From the NCBI GenBank assembly GCA_963971535.1, contig OZ020589.1:85778258-85842257 (forward strand): a stretch of DNA of 64,000 bases, in the 5' to 3' direction. This DNA is from Notolepis coatsorum (Eukaryota > Chordata > Actinopteri > Aulopiformes > Paralepididae). The notes under the pieces were generated by a model, which was not told the origin of the DNA, did no database searches, and saw only the letters and a program-made list of their open reading frames with translations. The position numbers and the translations under genes are program-made. Shown here in pieces: positions 33,876-45,477 of this stretch; position 1 is the stretch's first letter, and the number at the start of each line of letters is the position of its first letter.

Positions 33876-34393
33876 TGCAAGAACAGGCTGAAGCATAAGT
33901 CATTCAAGTAGATGCCGTCCATGGAAGAACAGTGTCCAGGGTAATTCCTTGTACTGTATGAACCAGGGAAACAGTGTGCTGGGGTACCCCAAGTTTGACT
34001 CTGGTTCGCATGACAATTAAGTTTGGGTCACTTCGGTTCCAAGAACAGGCTGAAGCAGCATATTCAAGTAGATGCCGTCCATGGAAGAACAGTGTCCATC
34101 AGGGTAATTCCTTGTACTGTATGAACCAGGGAAACAGTGTGTGCTGTGCTGTGCTGGGGTAGCTGTGCTGTGCTGGGGTACCCTAAGTTTGACTCTGGTT
34201 CGCTTGACAATTAAGTTTGGGTCACTTCGGTTCCAAGAACAGGCTGAAGCAGCATAAGTCATTCAAGTAGATGCCAGGGTAATTCCTTGTACTGTATGAA
34301 CCAGGGAAACAGTGTGTGGTGTGCTGTGCTGTGCTGGGGTACCCTAAGTTTGACTCTGGTTCGCTTGACTTAAGTTTGGGTCACTTCGGTTCC
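33876..34393. repeat. Tandem repeat, 155-200 bp unit, overlapping a gene's 3' end
   Basis: Three units each contain CAAGAACAGGCTGAAGCA, GGTAATTCCTTGTACTGTAT, AACCAGGGAAACAGTGTG and GTTTGGGTCACTTCGGTTCC. The unit nearest 34393 holds the last codons and stop of the DUF4806-like gene (minus strand), so the array is its 3' untranslated region. Confidence 0.88.
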
Positions 34394-37300
34394 TTGAGAT
34401 GCCTCCCTCCCGGTCTGGCGCATAACGAAGCCACTTCTTGACAGTTTCGCTGTAGTCCTGGTCGGTCAGCTTGGGGTCAAACTGTCGAGCAGCAGCTGAT
34501 AGACACAAAAATAAAAAAGGGAGGAAGAGAGGTGGGTGAGATGATGTACGATGATAAGAGCACCCGGCCCTCACTTCACACGAGTGCGATTTTTTTTAAT
34601 CACTCAATTACTCACTCTGTAGGTCTACAGTAACAAGCTACAGTCAGCATCCAGTTAGACTGGACAGGAAAGAGAATTAAGCAATCGCAATACAATGTGT
34701 ATCCATGCACCTCTAAAGCTCACCATTTCCATTTCCATTTCCATTTGCAACAGCATAATTATATTCTGAATCACCAGCATCACCAGCATCACCACCGCAC
34801 TACCTAAACTTAACCTATGAAGTAGTTTGCAGGGGAGGAAGCTCACCAAACATGCAGGCTTGTAGTGTGGTGTGCTTGAATGGCTTCTTGCTTTCTGAAC
34901 AACGCTTGTCTTTCTTTCCAGCCCAGTTGAACCCACTGGCCAGGGCGTTGGTCATAGCAGTTTTCAACATCAGTCTGATCAGGTTCTCTGAATTGGTGCC
35001 TCCTACCAAAGCCAGGCGAGAAATCTAAATCAGAGAGAAGAAAATGAAGGCCCTGCGTTAGAAACAGCAAAACGTTTATTTTATGAACACAGAGCAACCA
35101 ACTTGTTTATACACACACTTTATGCATGCACTGATATTCCAGCCCATGCCAGTCATTAGGTTTAACCACATTAACCCTCCTGTCCATATGTAAACGGTAT
35201 ATTTGAACAATTTCAAAACGTTTCATAAATAGCAGATATACAAGCTCTAACACGTTTTGAACTAGAAAGTGCTAAACACATTTTTCCCCTGAACAAGACC
35301 ACACTGAAACAATCTACATTTGATAAATGAATGCAGTTCAATAAATTACCATCTTTTGACGGACTGATTGCTCCATCAGTAATGATTCTGCCTCATTGAA
35401 GTCTTGTTCACTGGCGATTGGCAGCTGGAAGGGGAGCATAGTGGTTGTGGTGGCCACCCCGTGTCCCCTGGTCCCACCAGATATGTTGCCCTCAGCCAAC
35501 TCGGTCTTGATGAACTGCACATCTCTGGATAGATCCTTCACCACGACAAGTAATTCAGCAAGCATTGAATTCATCTTCTGGATGGTAAGGTCTTCAGAAG
35601 AAGAGTTAAAATCATTAAGTGAGAAATAAAAATAAGCAGCAAATCACACGAGGAATTACACCATGTCCAATAGACTTGCCTTTCATAAGCTGCCCGTCAT
35701 CGCCGGCCATCTGTCTACGCTGTGAAACACCAGATTGCCCTGAGCTGTGTCCTGACATCGCTGTAGAAACAAAATCATAGTTATATATTTCACTAGTTTG
35801 ACTGCATTGGATCAAACTGGTGGTAGTTCCCTCTAAAATGGCATACCATTTTGTGCATGTTGTGAGAGACCAGGGGGACTGTAGTATTGCCCCGAGCTGC
35901 ATCCCGACATCCCTGTAGAAACAAATCATTATATTTAAAAATACAAAATCTGACTTGTCAGTCAAATTAACATACATGTCACAATCACTAACACCGGTTC
36001 CTGACAGGCAGCAAGCGAGCGAACTGGAGACGAAATCGCACACGACACTGTCCTGATATGACGCAGCGCGTGTCCGAGTGTGTGTTACCTGGATTCTCGA
36101 CCAATAAAAAGTGTTTAGGGGCGGGACTCGGCCGCGTAATCGCTCAACTAGAGACACAGCGAGCGAATATTTGAGGGGTGAACGACATCGCTGCTCAGTT
36201 CACTGTCGCTCGCGGCAGGTCAGGATAGTCTGATTGAAACGAATACATTTTAATCACTTTTTCTCGCTCGCTCGCGTCGCTCTATGTCAGGAAGGGGTGT
36301 AAGGAGTTGTATCCCCGTCTCTCAAAACACTGTTACTGAAAGAGTACAGTATCATACCACTACTTGCACTTTGTCGATCTTGCAGCTGCTGGACATGTGA
36401 GGCCTGCTGCTGCTGGTGATACTGAACAATATCAAATCCTGGCATCTCGGCTGAAACACAGTAGGAAATACACAAAGTTATTAGCAAATGACGCTATTGT
36501 AATCCCCCATGTGAGAACATTTTTGATTTCCATTCAGCTGATTTCACGTGCACTGCCAAATACTACTTTAATAAAAATATCAAAGACAATGCGAGACAAT
36601 ACAGATATTTTAAACATGCCAGAATATTATGTTATGAGATTGCTTGATAACTCACCATTATGTTGAGTTAGTGATTGCCGGTAGTTGCTAGTAACCAGAT
36701 CTACAAAGGGGAAATGTAAAATAAGTTGCGACTCAAACATGGTGGAAATTGTGCTCAATATAAAAGCATTATGTACAACTACACATTTTTATTGTGACAT
36801 TGCTTGCAAGTTGTGAAGGCTTTGAATTTTTGTAGTGGGCTGGCATGCACATTGTAAACATGTATTCTGTTGCATGCATGATGCCAGCGACCTGCCAGCC
36901 ATCTCCTCACAAGAACACAGATATGGGTTCACTTACTGTTATTTGGATCAGGAGTCTGCAACGAATCTAAATAGCTGTAGATCCTGCCACCATCCAAAGA
37001 ATCTAAAAAAGGTAAGCCAGGGTGAGAATTGAAGATGCTACAAATCATGTTTAAACAGTCATCTAGTTGGCATTTTAACATGCATAGCAACATACCATTC
37101 ATTGTAGGGTCTTGGCCAACAACTGGAGGGTTGACGTATCTTAGCGCCTTACGAGACCGGCTCGATTTTGGAGTCTGTCCTACAACATATTTTAGTTGGC
37201 ATGTTATTCACAATGTATATATTTTGGGCCAACTATAGAATAACTGCAAGAAATGCAGAAGTCCAATCAAATTAAAATGCTCAATTTGTCGGTACATGGT

Positions 37301-37793
37301 CAGACTAATTTGTTTAACTGTTTATTATTATTATTAACTGTAGCCATTTCCAAAGTGCCTATATAAAATAAATGCATTGCATCAATACCTGGGAAACCCA
37401 CATCAGGTGCTTTGGCAAAACGTTTTCTTTTGGCGTCGCCACTCGAGTCAGAGTCCAAGTGCACATACTGCTGATTTGGCCTAAAAAAAAGTATATATAT
37501 ACACACATATAAATAAATGTAGTTATGATACTACGTTTATTAGTCAAGGCTAAAGTCTGAATACATAGGCCCTCAGGCCACTGTGTGTTATCCTTTTAGC
37601 ACTACTTGCAACTACAACAGCAGTGCCATTATTTACAACACCCTAGGGAGAGTTGTCCCTTTAACAAAGTGAACACTGTACCTGGATCTTCTTTTTTGGC
37701 GGAGATCTCCTTCGTCCTCAGATTCAATTTCAGAGGTTGGACACATAGTTGAGGTGTACTTGGTCTCTCGTTTTTTGGCCTCATCATGGGTCT
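34344..37793 (-). CDS. Spliced gene with DUF4806-like C-terminal domain
   Basis: Eleven consecutive exons with intact splice sites and phases (minus strand): 37793-37682, 37480-37389, 37179-37096, 37002-36937, 36700-36656, 36450-36358, 35912-35847, 35760-35680, 35591-35350, 35024-34847, 34495-34344. Joined, they give about 402 residues without a stop. All junctions are phase 1 except that between exons 9 and 10, which is phase 0. Exon 8 ends at a GC donor, the others at GT. The first part is Ser/Lys-rich with KKRET, SDSSGDAKRKR and acidic stretches, perhaps nuclear. A Gln-rich segment follows (exon 6), then two similar exons (MSGCSSGQYY, MSGHSSGQSG). The C-terminus has LPFQLPIASEQDFNEAE, LALVGGTNSENLIRLML, FNWAGKKDK and VKKWLRYAPDREGG, as in DUF4806. 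The first exon with ATG is not found. Function unknown. Confidence 0.82.
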
Positions 37794-37924
37794 CTGGAAA
37801 GAGCAGAGAGAAAATGACAATTAACATATCTGCAGTCCAGTGTTTAACGAAAAAATATATGTACCTCTTATCATATGTGCATCGTCACAATTTGCGTCCT
37901 CACTTTTTGTGTTTATCAGTCATA

Positions 37925-38111
37925 TTTCCTGACTGTAGTGAACTAGGCTAGATGTCTGCCCCACTTCCAGTGATGAAGTTAAGCTAGGTTAACGGTCCAG
38001 GCGTTCCCTAAGCCCAAAGCATGCAGAGAGACGAAAAAGGTATGCATCTTCTTGTCCAACTCCAGGGAAGATGTTAAATAAGCTAATTTCACAAAATGTT
38101 GGAGTTTTCCT
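37925..38111 (+). mobile_element. Fold-back TTAA element, copy 3, one arm
   Basis: CACTTCCAGTGATGAAG ... AATGTTGGAGTTTTCCT then TTAA (38112-38115) matches the right arm of copy 1 (2905-3058). The rest is missing. It lies between the transposase and the first exon found for the downstream gene, so it may have removed or displaced that gene's 5' exon. Confidence 0.8.
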
Positions 38112-38269
38112 TTAAGCGTTTCAATTGGCCAGCCAAACATGTTATCTGTGTACATGTAATATTGTACTAATTGTGTATTTATTAATGAGGTAAGTTATGC
38201 CCCGAAATCCGACGTTAGAGTCAGTGTGTCAATATAGTTACTGCACTTTAGCTTTGTAGGGCAGTATGG

Positions 38270-40362
38270 TTATGCTGTTAAATGAAGTAGTGGTATTGCA
38301 ATGGCACCATCTCCGTCTGGAGAGAGAAGACATTTGCGCTTGATATAGCGAAGTTTACCTATCCCTATATCTTCTTGCAAGCCACTGACCTTGTATGTAC
38401 CAATGTATGATGATTCACAGGGATACATGTAGTATGGCTGTTTGTGTCTGTACTTTCTGTAAATTATATATACCTCTTCCTCTGATTTAAGAATATTCTC
38501 TACTAATGCAAATCCATCTCCAACCTCAATACAATTGTCTCCTTTCTTTGTGGACAAAGTAAACCGATGAGTGGAGACCTTCCTGTACTGTTGTGAAGAA
38601 GTAAACTGTGGGGGGACAGGCCCATCAGTGTGAATATTACGCAAAATTGGATCATCTGTGGGACATGTGGAATTTCAGACAACCTTTTCACTACCTGTTG
38701 TAGAGGCTGATGTGGCTTGCGTAGAAGATGCTTAATTTGTCCAAGATAGTTCTCAAAAGGGAATCCTGAGATATTATCTAGAGTGCCAAACTTCCTGTAT
38801 TCCTCAGCCAAATGAATAAGCTGGTGTACATTGTACACAATTTCACCTCTTCCATACACTGTCCCAAAGTGTTCAACAAAAGAAACCATCAACTTGTGCG
38901 CAAAGGCCAACATTTCCTCAGAAATACTAGGGGACAGCAACAAGTACATTCCAACAGAAAACAACATGAAGTTGTCATACAGCTCACTGGGGAGGGAATC
39001 TTTCAAAACAACAGGACCCCAATATAACATGAAGGATCGCAACTCAGTAGCTTTCCAGCGATCTAACTCTGACAGTTCCCTTGGTTTACGGTTAAATTCA
39101 CAAGGCATGTAGGGACGTAGCTTTAGCAGTTTACCTGAAATGGCTTGTACAGTTTTGGAAGGGACCCTTGTTGCCAAATTCTTCCCCTTTAACCATATAT
39201 TAAGCAGTTTCCTTGTAACTCCGAGACAACAGAGATGCATGTAATCAGTTGGAAACATAGAAACCATCTTAACTAAACCTGTTAAAGGGCTCGTCCCATT
39301 GTGATGTGCCTCATCAACCATGTCTGAGAAACTGGAGTCTGTCCTAAGTCTGACTTTTGTTTCAGGGTATGTCATTTTATTTCTCCATACACCCTCCTGA
39401 AAACACTTGTCACAACCAGAATAGCCATTAAATGCCTTGGTCTGCTTAATATAAGCTCTAGCCGGGGCATCACAAATGAAAGAAGAAATCTGTACATCAA
39501 ATTGCTTGTCATTATAAATAATGCCATTAGACAGTACATTCTGAAGATCTTTGACAAACTGCTCTAGGTACTCAAAAACACTCTTTGGCTTGCTGAGACC
39601 ACAAAAAATGCCAACAACAAATGGGGACTTTGTGTAGTCACATTTGAGACTTCCAAGTATGGGCCAAAACTGAAGTTTAGAACTTTTGAATAAAGGTAAA
39701 CCATCTATATTAAACTGTAAATTAAGAGTTGTCAGAGTTGCCGGTAAAATCAAACATGCCAACCGTGAAAGCACCCCTTTGACTAAACCAAAATGATAGT
39801 ATTCTCCCCCTTCAATCTTAGTGGTAGGCACATGTTTTTGTGTTCCTAGCAATGTTCTTCCATCTTTAGGAAGGGTGGGGTGAAACATCTTCAAAAAGGA
39901 CAGCAAAGATGATAGTGCAACCAGAGAGACTGAATAGGATGTTGCCCAATATTTTAAACTTGTCATGAGGAAATCTTCATTATGCTCATCACTGTCAAAG
40001 ACATGTTCAGGTTCAATTTCGTCATCCCCAGCTATACTTTCAAAATGTGCATTTGACTCACCTGGTGAGTCAATATTTTCACTTTGATCACTGATAGTTA
40101 GTGGTCTGTTTAGTGGCAAGTCTGAAGTTGATAAATCTAGTGGCAAGTCTGATCTAGTTGTTAAATCTAGTGGCAAGTCTGTCTTTGGTAAATCGAGCAG
40201 GCACTCAGTATAGGCTGTGACAGGATCTGTGTTCTCTAAAGAGTGATGGTTTGTCCTTGAATTAGCAGCAACAATTAACTTATAATCAGTGAGGATAGCC
40301 TGCTCTGTCTCTCTCACTAATTTGTTGACTCTACGTCTTTTAGCCCGAGAATAAGATGACAT
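38270..40362 (-). CDS. Tnp2-like transposase of the CACTA/EnSpm-like element, one frameshift
   Basis: From ATG at 40362 a 619-codon frame runs to 38503. A second frame (to the stop at 38270) continues the protein after about 38680, so a single-base indel separates about 125 C-terminal codons. Residues 1-30 are basic (RAKRRRVNKLVR). Residues 60-130 are acidic with repeated LPLDL units. The core has FNIDGLPLFKSSKLQFWPIL, CDAPARAYIK, GYSGCDKC (a Cys pair), DYMHLCCLGVTRKLLNIWLK, NVHQLIHLAEEYRKFG and SGFPFENYLGQIKHLLRKPH. These are the conserved blocks of animal Tnp2-type proteins as I recall them. The frame is otherwise open, which suggests recent activity or selection. The catalytic residues were not assigned. 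Confidence 0.8.
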
Positions 40363-40378
40363 AGTGATGAGGTGCTGT

Positions 40379-40975
40379 AGTCAATGTAATGGTACATAAA
40401 TTGTGCTATTTACTTGGCTAGAACAGGTCTTTGCTTCAATTGCTGCAACGTGCGGCTTCTTGAAACTGGTACGTGATTCTGGAAAAAGAAAGAAAAAAGA
40501 GAGGAGGGTCGACATTAATGTGCTGCATTGCAATGTGCAGGGTGAAACGCTTGCATAATTCTACATTTTGATCAATATCAAGAGAGTCCATTATTATATT
40601 ATTGTTATATTGTTCATTAGAAAATACCATGTATATAACCAAACGTCTAACTATATAGTCAATGTAATGGTACATACATTGTGCTATTTACTTGGCTAGA
40701 ACAGGTCTTTGCTTCAATTGCTGCAACGTGCGGCTTCTTGAAACTGGTACGTGATTCTGGAAAAAGAAAGAAAAAAGAGAGGAGGGTCGACATTAATGTG
40801 CTGCATTGCAATGTGCAGGGTGAAACGCTTGCATAATTCTACATTTTGATCAATATCAAGAGAGTCCATTATTATATTATTGTTATATTGTTCATTAGAA
40901 AATACCATGTATATAACCAAACGTCTAACTATATAGTCAATGTAATGGTACATAAATTGTGGTATTTACTTGGCT
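40379..40975. repeat. Exact tandem duplication, 278-bp period
   Basis: A 278-bp segment starting TCAATGTAATGGTACATA is present twice, essentially identical, with the start of a third copy at 40935-40975. It lies immediately upstream of the transposase ATG (minus strand), so it may hold the promoter or an untranslated exon. Near identity means recent origin or an assembly error. Confidence 0.9.
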
Positions 40976-41071
40976 AGAACAATTAAGTCTCAAACAGCCT
41001 GCAAACTACCTGGCATTCTATCGCCATGCTCTAAGACAAACTCTAACCTTAACCAACTTAGAAAGAGTGCA

Positions 41072-41400
41072 AGGGGAGATGAAGCATATAGCGATATAAA
41101 CATAGTCATAGCATCAAATTAGTATTTAGATAAGCCACAGAAAAAAATCACGTTATAAAAATAAGCAGTTTCTAAGAAAAAACGATTTGTTATGTGAAGC
41201 GCTTTATCAACATGGGCGCCGCCGTCGCGGTGCATTTAGCTAGCTGGCTACCTAGCCGCAGCCGGGATTCAAAGCCAACTAACCGGCTAACCCAGCTCGC
41301 TAAATACTGCATGTAGCTAGCAGAACTGTAAAATTAGTTTGAACAGCCATACAAAAAGAAACACGCGGTCCCGTTGTTGTCTGGTAGGCAACGTTGCATT
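41072..41400. mobile_element. Kolobok-like fragment with rearranged ends
   Basis: 41072-41225 (AGGGGAGATGAAGCATATAG onward) matches 29709-29875 directly. 41330-41400 matches 29950-30025, the start of the THAP exon, in reverse orientation. The TTAA flank is missing on the left. A non-autonomous derivative or rearranged relic. Confidence 0.7.
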
Positions 41401-41985
41401 TACGGATCCACGTGTTTACTAGGCCAGCTAGCGCGTGCTTCCTTGACTACTTCCTGTTCACCCAATAAGCATGCTTTTGATTGGCTGAGTCACACAACGT
41501 CATTCAGTAACAACGCACGCAATTGGACCACGCAATTTATAATCGTTGGCGCTTTAATATTAACATCGAAATAACTTAAACAACCGTAATATTAACATCG
41601 AAATAACTTAAACAACCGTACGATTCCACTTGCACACTCTCCAGAGTTATATTAAGCACACGCTACGAATATTCATGAATATTTATCTTAGTTGACGTAT
41701 ATATATATTTACCTACCAAACTGCAGCATATCACATGCACAACGCCGTCAAGATCCACTGGTGCACACTCACAATAACGTTATTTTTCACAGAACACAGT
41801 TAAGATAAAAGTAATATAGCCAAAACTTACTGTAAAGCACTCAGTAGAATCAAATCCGGGGGGAACCAGACGTGCTGTTCTGAACAGCAGTTCACATTGA
41901 GAGATCGAGTGCTCAGCTGCATGCTGGGACGTACGTCTGTTTAAATTGGGGGGGGGAATTCGGGCCAACGTAATGACGACAAACA
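41401..41985. other. Unassigned interior with a 30-bp direct repeat
   Basis: AATATTAACATCGAAATAAC plus TTAAACAACCGT is repeated in tandem near 41556-41620. No coding region is recognised. Being upstream of the transposase, it may contain regulatory sequence. Confidence 0.4.
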
Positions 41986-41989
41986 GCAT

Positions 41990-42210
41990 ATACGTTGAAC
42001 AGCATCCGTTGATTCAACATTTATTAGATATTGGCATTTCAATCATTAAAATGCAACCACAAAACAATATTGATTCAATGATATGTTTTCAACAATAGTC
42101 AATTGCTTTAGCGGTTAATGGGTGATTCAACATCAATCGTCGACCTTAACCAAAAAGCAAGCATTGTGACCATAAATCAACATTGAATTAACACCTTTTG
42201 CTATCTGGGT
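41990..42210. repeat. Right subterminal repeats and terminus
   Basis: Repeated words of the TTGATTCAACAT type in both orientations, ending TTTTGCTATCTGGGT. They mirror the left subterminal region. Confidence 0.75.
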
Positions 42211-42354
42211 ATGGACCTAGTAGTTGGGTCATCTGTGGCACTTCGTTTCTCAATGGATTTTTTAAAAAGGCGGGGGAAATTTGTGAGAGACCAAAATCCA
42301 AAATGGCTGCCGTGGAAATTAACTTTTTAATGGTTTGACCTACAATGATGCACA

Positions 42355-42965
42355 ATACATGGTACCAGCCCCCTCTCAGTCATGTACCAGCCCCTCTCAG
42401 TCATGTACCAGCCAGCCCCTCTCAGTCATGTACCAGCCCTCTCTCAGTCATGTATACCAGCCCCCTCTGTCATCTACCAGCCCCCTCTCAGTCATGTACC
42501 ACAGCCCCATCTGAGTCATGTACCAGCCCCCTCTCAGTCATGTACCAGCCCCCTCTCAGTCATGTACCAGCCTCCTCTCAGTCATGTACCACAGCCCCAT
42601 CTCAGTCATGTACCATAGCCCCATCTCAGTCATGTACCACAGCCCCCTCTCAGTCATGTATACCAGCCCCCCTCTCAGTCATGTATACCAGCCCCCTCTC
42701 AGTCTGTACCAGCCCTCTCTCAGTCATGTACCAGCCCCCTCTCAGTCATGTACCAGCCAGCCCCCTCTCAGTCATGTACCACAGCCCCCTCTCAGTCATA
42801 TACCACAGCCCCCTCTCAGTCATGTACCACAGCCCCCTCTCAGTCATGTACCAGCCCCTCTCAGTCATGTACCAGCCCCCTCTCAGTCATGTACCACAGC
42901 CCCCTCTCAGTCATGTACCAGCCCCATCTCAGTCATGTACCAGCCCCCCTCTCAGTCATATACCT
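42355..42965. repeat. Minisatellite, 22-bp unit
   Basis: About 27 copies of CCCCCTCTCAGTCATGTACC plus AG with small length variants. Long Pro/Ser-rich open frames across it are periodic artefacts. Confidence 0.95.
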
Positions 42966-43269
42966 GCACGACTGGCGGGGGGGGTGCTTAGTAAGAGATG
43001 TGATTGGGCCAGCCCAGTGTCAGTCAGTACCAATGAGCCGATGTCTCAGCCTAGTAGTGGGCCGGTCGTTGAAAAAAAAAAAAAAAAATTATATTTTTTT
43101 TTATATAAAAAATAAATTATATAATTTTTTTTTTTTTTTAATAGTTACAAATAGTTACCGAGGTCCGGACCTCGGTGACCTCATAGCTGGCTACGGCCAT
43201 GCACACAACTGTTCTTGTTTCATACATTTTACCTGTGCAAATGTGTATACAGGGTTTTTCATATTTTCT
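42966..43269. other. Unassigned; A/T runs
   Basis: Poly-A and poly-T runs at 43072-43140, then a short palindrome CCGAGGTCCGGACCTCGG near 43159 just before the L1-like element. Confidence 0.5.
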
Positions 43270-44278
43270 CCAGTGATTCAGGATGGTGACACCCTCCACT
43301 ACAACCTCGAAAGTTAAGGGTTGCCAAGTCAACCTTATCAGTTGGAATGTCAAAGGACTGAACCGTCCACTCAAGTGTACTAAGGTATTGTCTCATCTTT
43401 TGCACCTTAAGGTGAATATAGCTTTTCTTCAAGAAATGCATCCCACTTGAGAAATGCATCCCACTTGAGAATTAAGAGAAATTGGGTTGGTCAATTGTTC
43501 CATTCAACATTTAACAATACAGCACGGGGAGCTGCGATTCTCATTCATAAATCTACCCCATTTATTGTCTCAAGTGTAAACACTGATCCACAGGGTCGCT
43601 ATGTGGTAGTGGTGGGCTCATTATATAATACCCCTCTAATTTTGGAAAATGTATACGCCCCCTAATTGGGATGATAGTACATTCTTAAAAAAATTCCTTT
43701 ACTCCTTGCCCAATGTAGATACGCATCAGCTGATCATTGGGGGAGATATGAATACCACAATGGACCCGGTGTTAGATAAATCTTCAATAAGATCCCGTGT
43801 TATATCAAAATCCTCTGTGGTCCTAAAATCCTATTTGGAGTTATATGGTGCTGTTGATGCTTGGCGATCTCTCTATCCATTAGCTAGACAATATTCTTTC
43901 TTCTCTCCTGTCCACCAAATGTATTCACGGATTGATTATTTTTTTGTTGATCAACAACTGTTTCCTAATGTTAAGACCTGCACATATAATAGCATAGTAA
44001 TTTCGGATCACAGTCCCCTTTCTTTAGAGCTCAACTTTCCAAACCAGCACTCGGCTTACACGTGGCGCCTTAGTCCTATATATATATATATAATTTTTTA
44101 TTTTTTTTTCATACAGTCAACATATTCTTAAATAATAGCGCTGCCAGAGGCTGGGCATGATACAGTCAACAACATATAGCAAGAGAGAGAGCGGGAGAGA
44201 GCTCCCGTTCTACAGTCAATATACAGTGTTATCGCTGCACAGACCCGGCAATGCCCCTGACCCTCCAACAGAGCAAGG

Positions 44279-44280
<2 letters not shown>

Positions 44281-44371
<91 letters not shown>
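44281..44371. repeat. (GA)n microsatellite
   Basis: About 45 uninterrupted GA units. Related GA-rich arrays lie at 44760-45050 (with GTGTGTGT spacers) and 45423-45470. Arg/Glu frames here are artefacts. Confidence 0.97.
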
Positions 44372-44374
<3 letters not shown>

Positions 44375-44758
44375 ATTGGAAAGAAACAACCCAAAACCAG
44401 AGCAAATTGAAATGCTATTTGGCCCTAAACAGAGAGTACACAGTGGTAGAATACCTGAGCACTGTGACTGACCCAATACTAAGAAGATCCTTGACTAGGT
44501 ACAGACTCAGCGAGCACAGCCTAGCCATCGAGAAAGGCCGCCATAGGCAGACCTGGCTCCCAAGCGAAGACAGACCCACTGCACACAAGATGAGGTGGAA
44601 ACCGAGCTCCACTTCTTAACAACCTGCCCACTATACCAAGACATACTTCCCACAAATTGCAAACACCCAAAGAGACTTTGAAAACATCGACAATAACTCA
44701 AAACTCCCATACCTACTGGGAGAAATACAAGAATGTGAAATAAAGCTCATTTGAATTG
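44375..44758 (+). pseudogene. LINE C-terminal fragment (RTE/L2-like)
   Basis: Frames encode RYRLSEHSLAIEKGRH, then after a frameshift DEVETELHFLTTCPLY, the conserved C-terminal block of some fish LINE polymerases, ending near 44757. It is present in hAT copy 2 but not at the same place in copy 1, so it is a later arrival or was lost from copy 1. Confidence 0.65.
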
Positions 44759-45419
44759 AAGAGAGAGAGATAGATAGAGCATGTCTGTGTGTGTTAGAAA
44801 GAGAGAGATAGAGAGAGAGCATGTCTGTTTGTGTGTGTGTTAGAGAGAGCATGTATATGTGTGTTAGAAAGAGAGAGAAATATATAGAGAGAGAGCATAT
44901 CATTTTGTGTGTTAGAGAGAGATATAGAGCATGTCTGTGTGTGTTAGAAAGAGAGAGAGAGAGAGAGAGAGAGAGCATGTGTGTTTGTGTGTTAGAGAGA
45001 GAGAGCATGTCTGTGTGTGTGTGTGTTAGAGAGAGAGCATGTATGAGAGAGATAAGCAAAGATGAGCCCCTAAAGGATATTCAACTTTTAATGGAAGAAC
45101 AAAACAGAAGGAAAAGATAACTTCACAAAGGCAACATGAATATACATAGATCCAAAAGGACAAAGATCAACACTTAAATCCAAAGAGAAGAGGGTCTATA
45201 CCAGAGAAAACAAAGTAGCAAGGAGCCAATGGCCGACATCAGCTAAATAGGCTAACTGCAAATAGAGTAGCCAAGTACTGACACCAGGCCACACACCGTT
45301 AGCTACTACAACAGCTAGCCGGCCCGTTTGGCTCAATATAACGTTAGCTACGTTAGCTAGCCGGCCCGCTTTGGCTCAATATAACATTAGCTACAACAGC
45401 TAGCCGGCCCGTTTGGCTC

Positions 45420-45477
<58 letters not shown>

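Larger units (their letters stand above)
31643..42210 (-). mobile_element. CACTA/EnSpm-like autonomous-type element, 10.6 kb
   Basis: The ends are ACCCAGATAGCAAAA and, inverted, the same 15 bases, with AT on both sides (31641-31642, 42211-42212). Both subterminal regions are rich in inverted and direct copies of a TTGAATCAACATT-type word. On the minus strand are a Tnp2-like transposase (38270-40362) and, downstream, a spliced gene with a DUF4806-like C-terminus (34344-37793). A 2-bp duplication and subterminal arrays fit CACTA/EnSpm. The terminal bases are not the canonical CACTA, so the superfamily is inferred mainly from the proteins. Several smaller elements are nested inside. Confidence 0.8.

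Noticed and set aside
38650-38700. A small intron near the transposase frameshift
   Set aside because: An acceptor-like CCCACAG is present, but no donor gives the right phase and the implied intron would be about 30 bases. A single-base indel is simpler.
42345-43115. 256-codon Pro/Ser-rich frame
   Set aside because: Produced by the 22-bp minisatellite; no other support.
44157-44619. Open frames across the GA tract near 44281-44371
   Set aside because: Low-complexity artefact. Only the LINE-derived part after 44375 has recognisable sequence.
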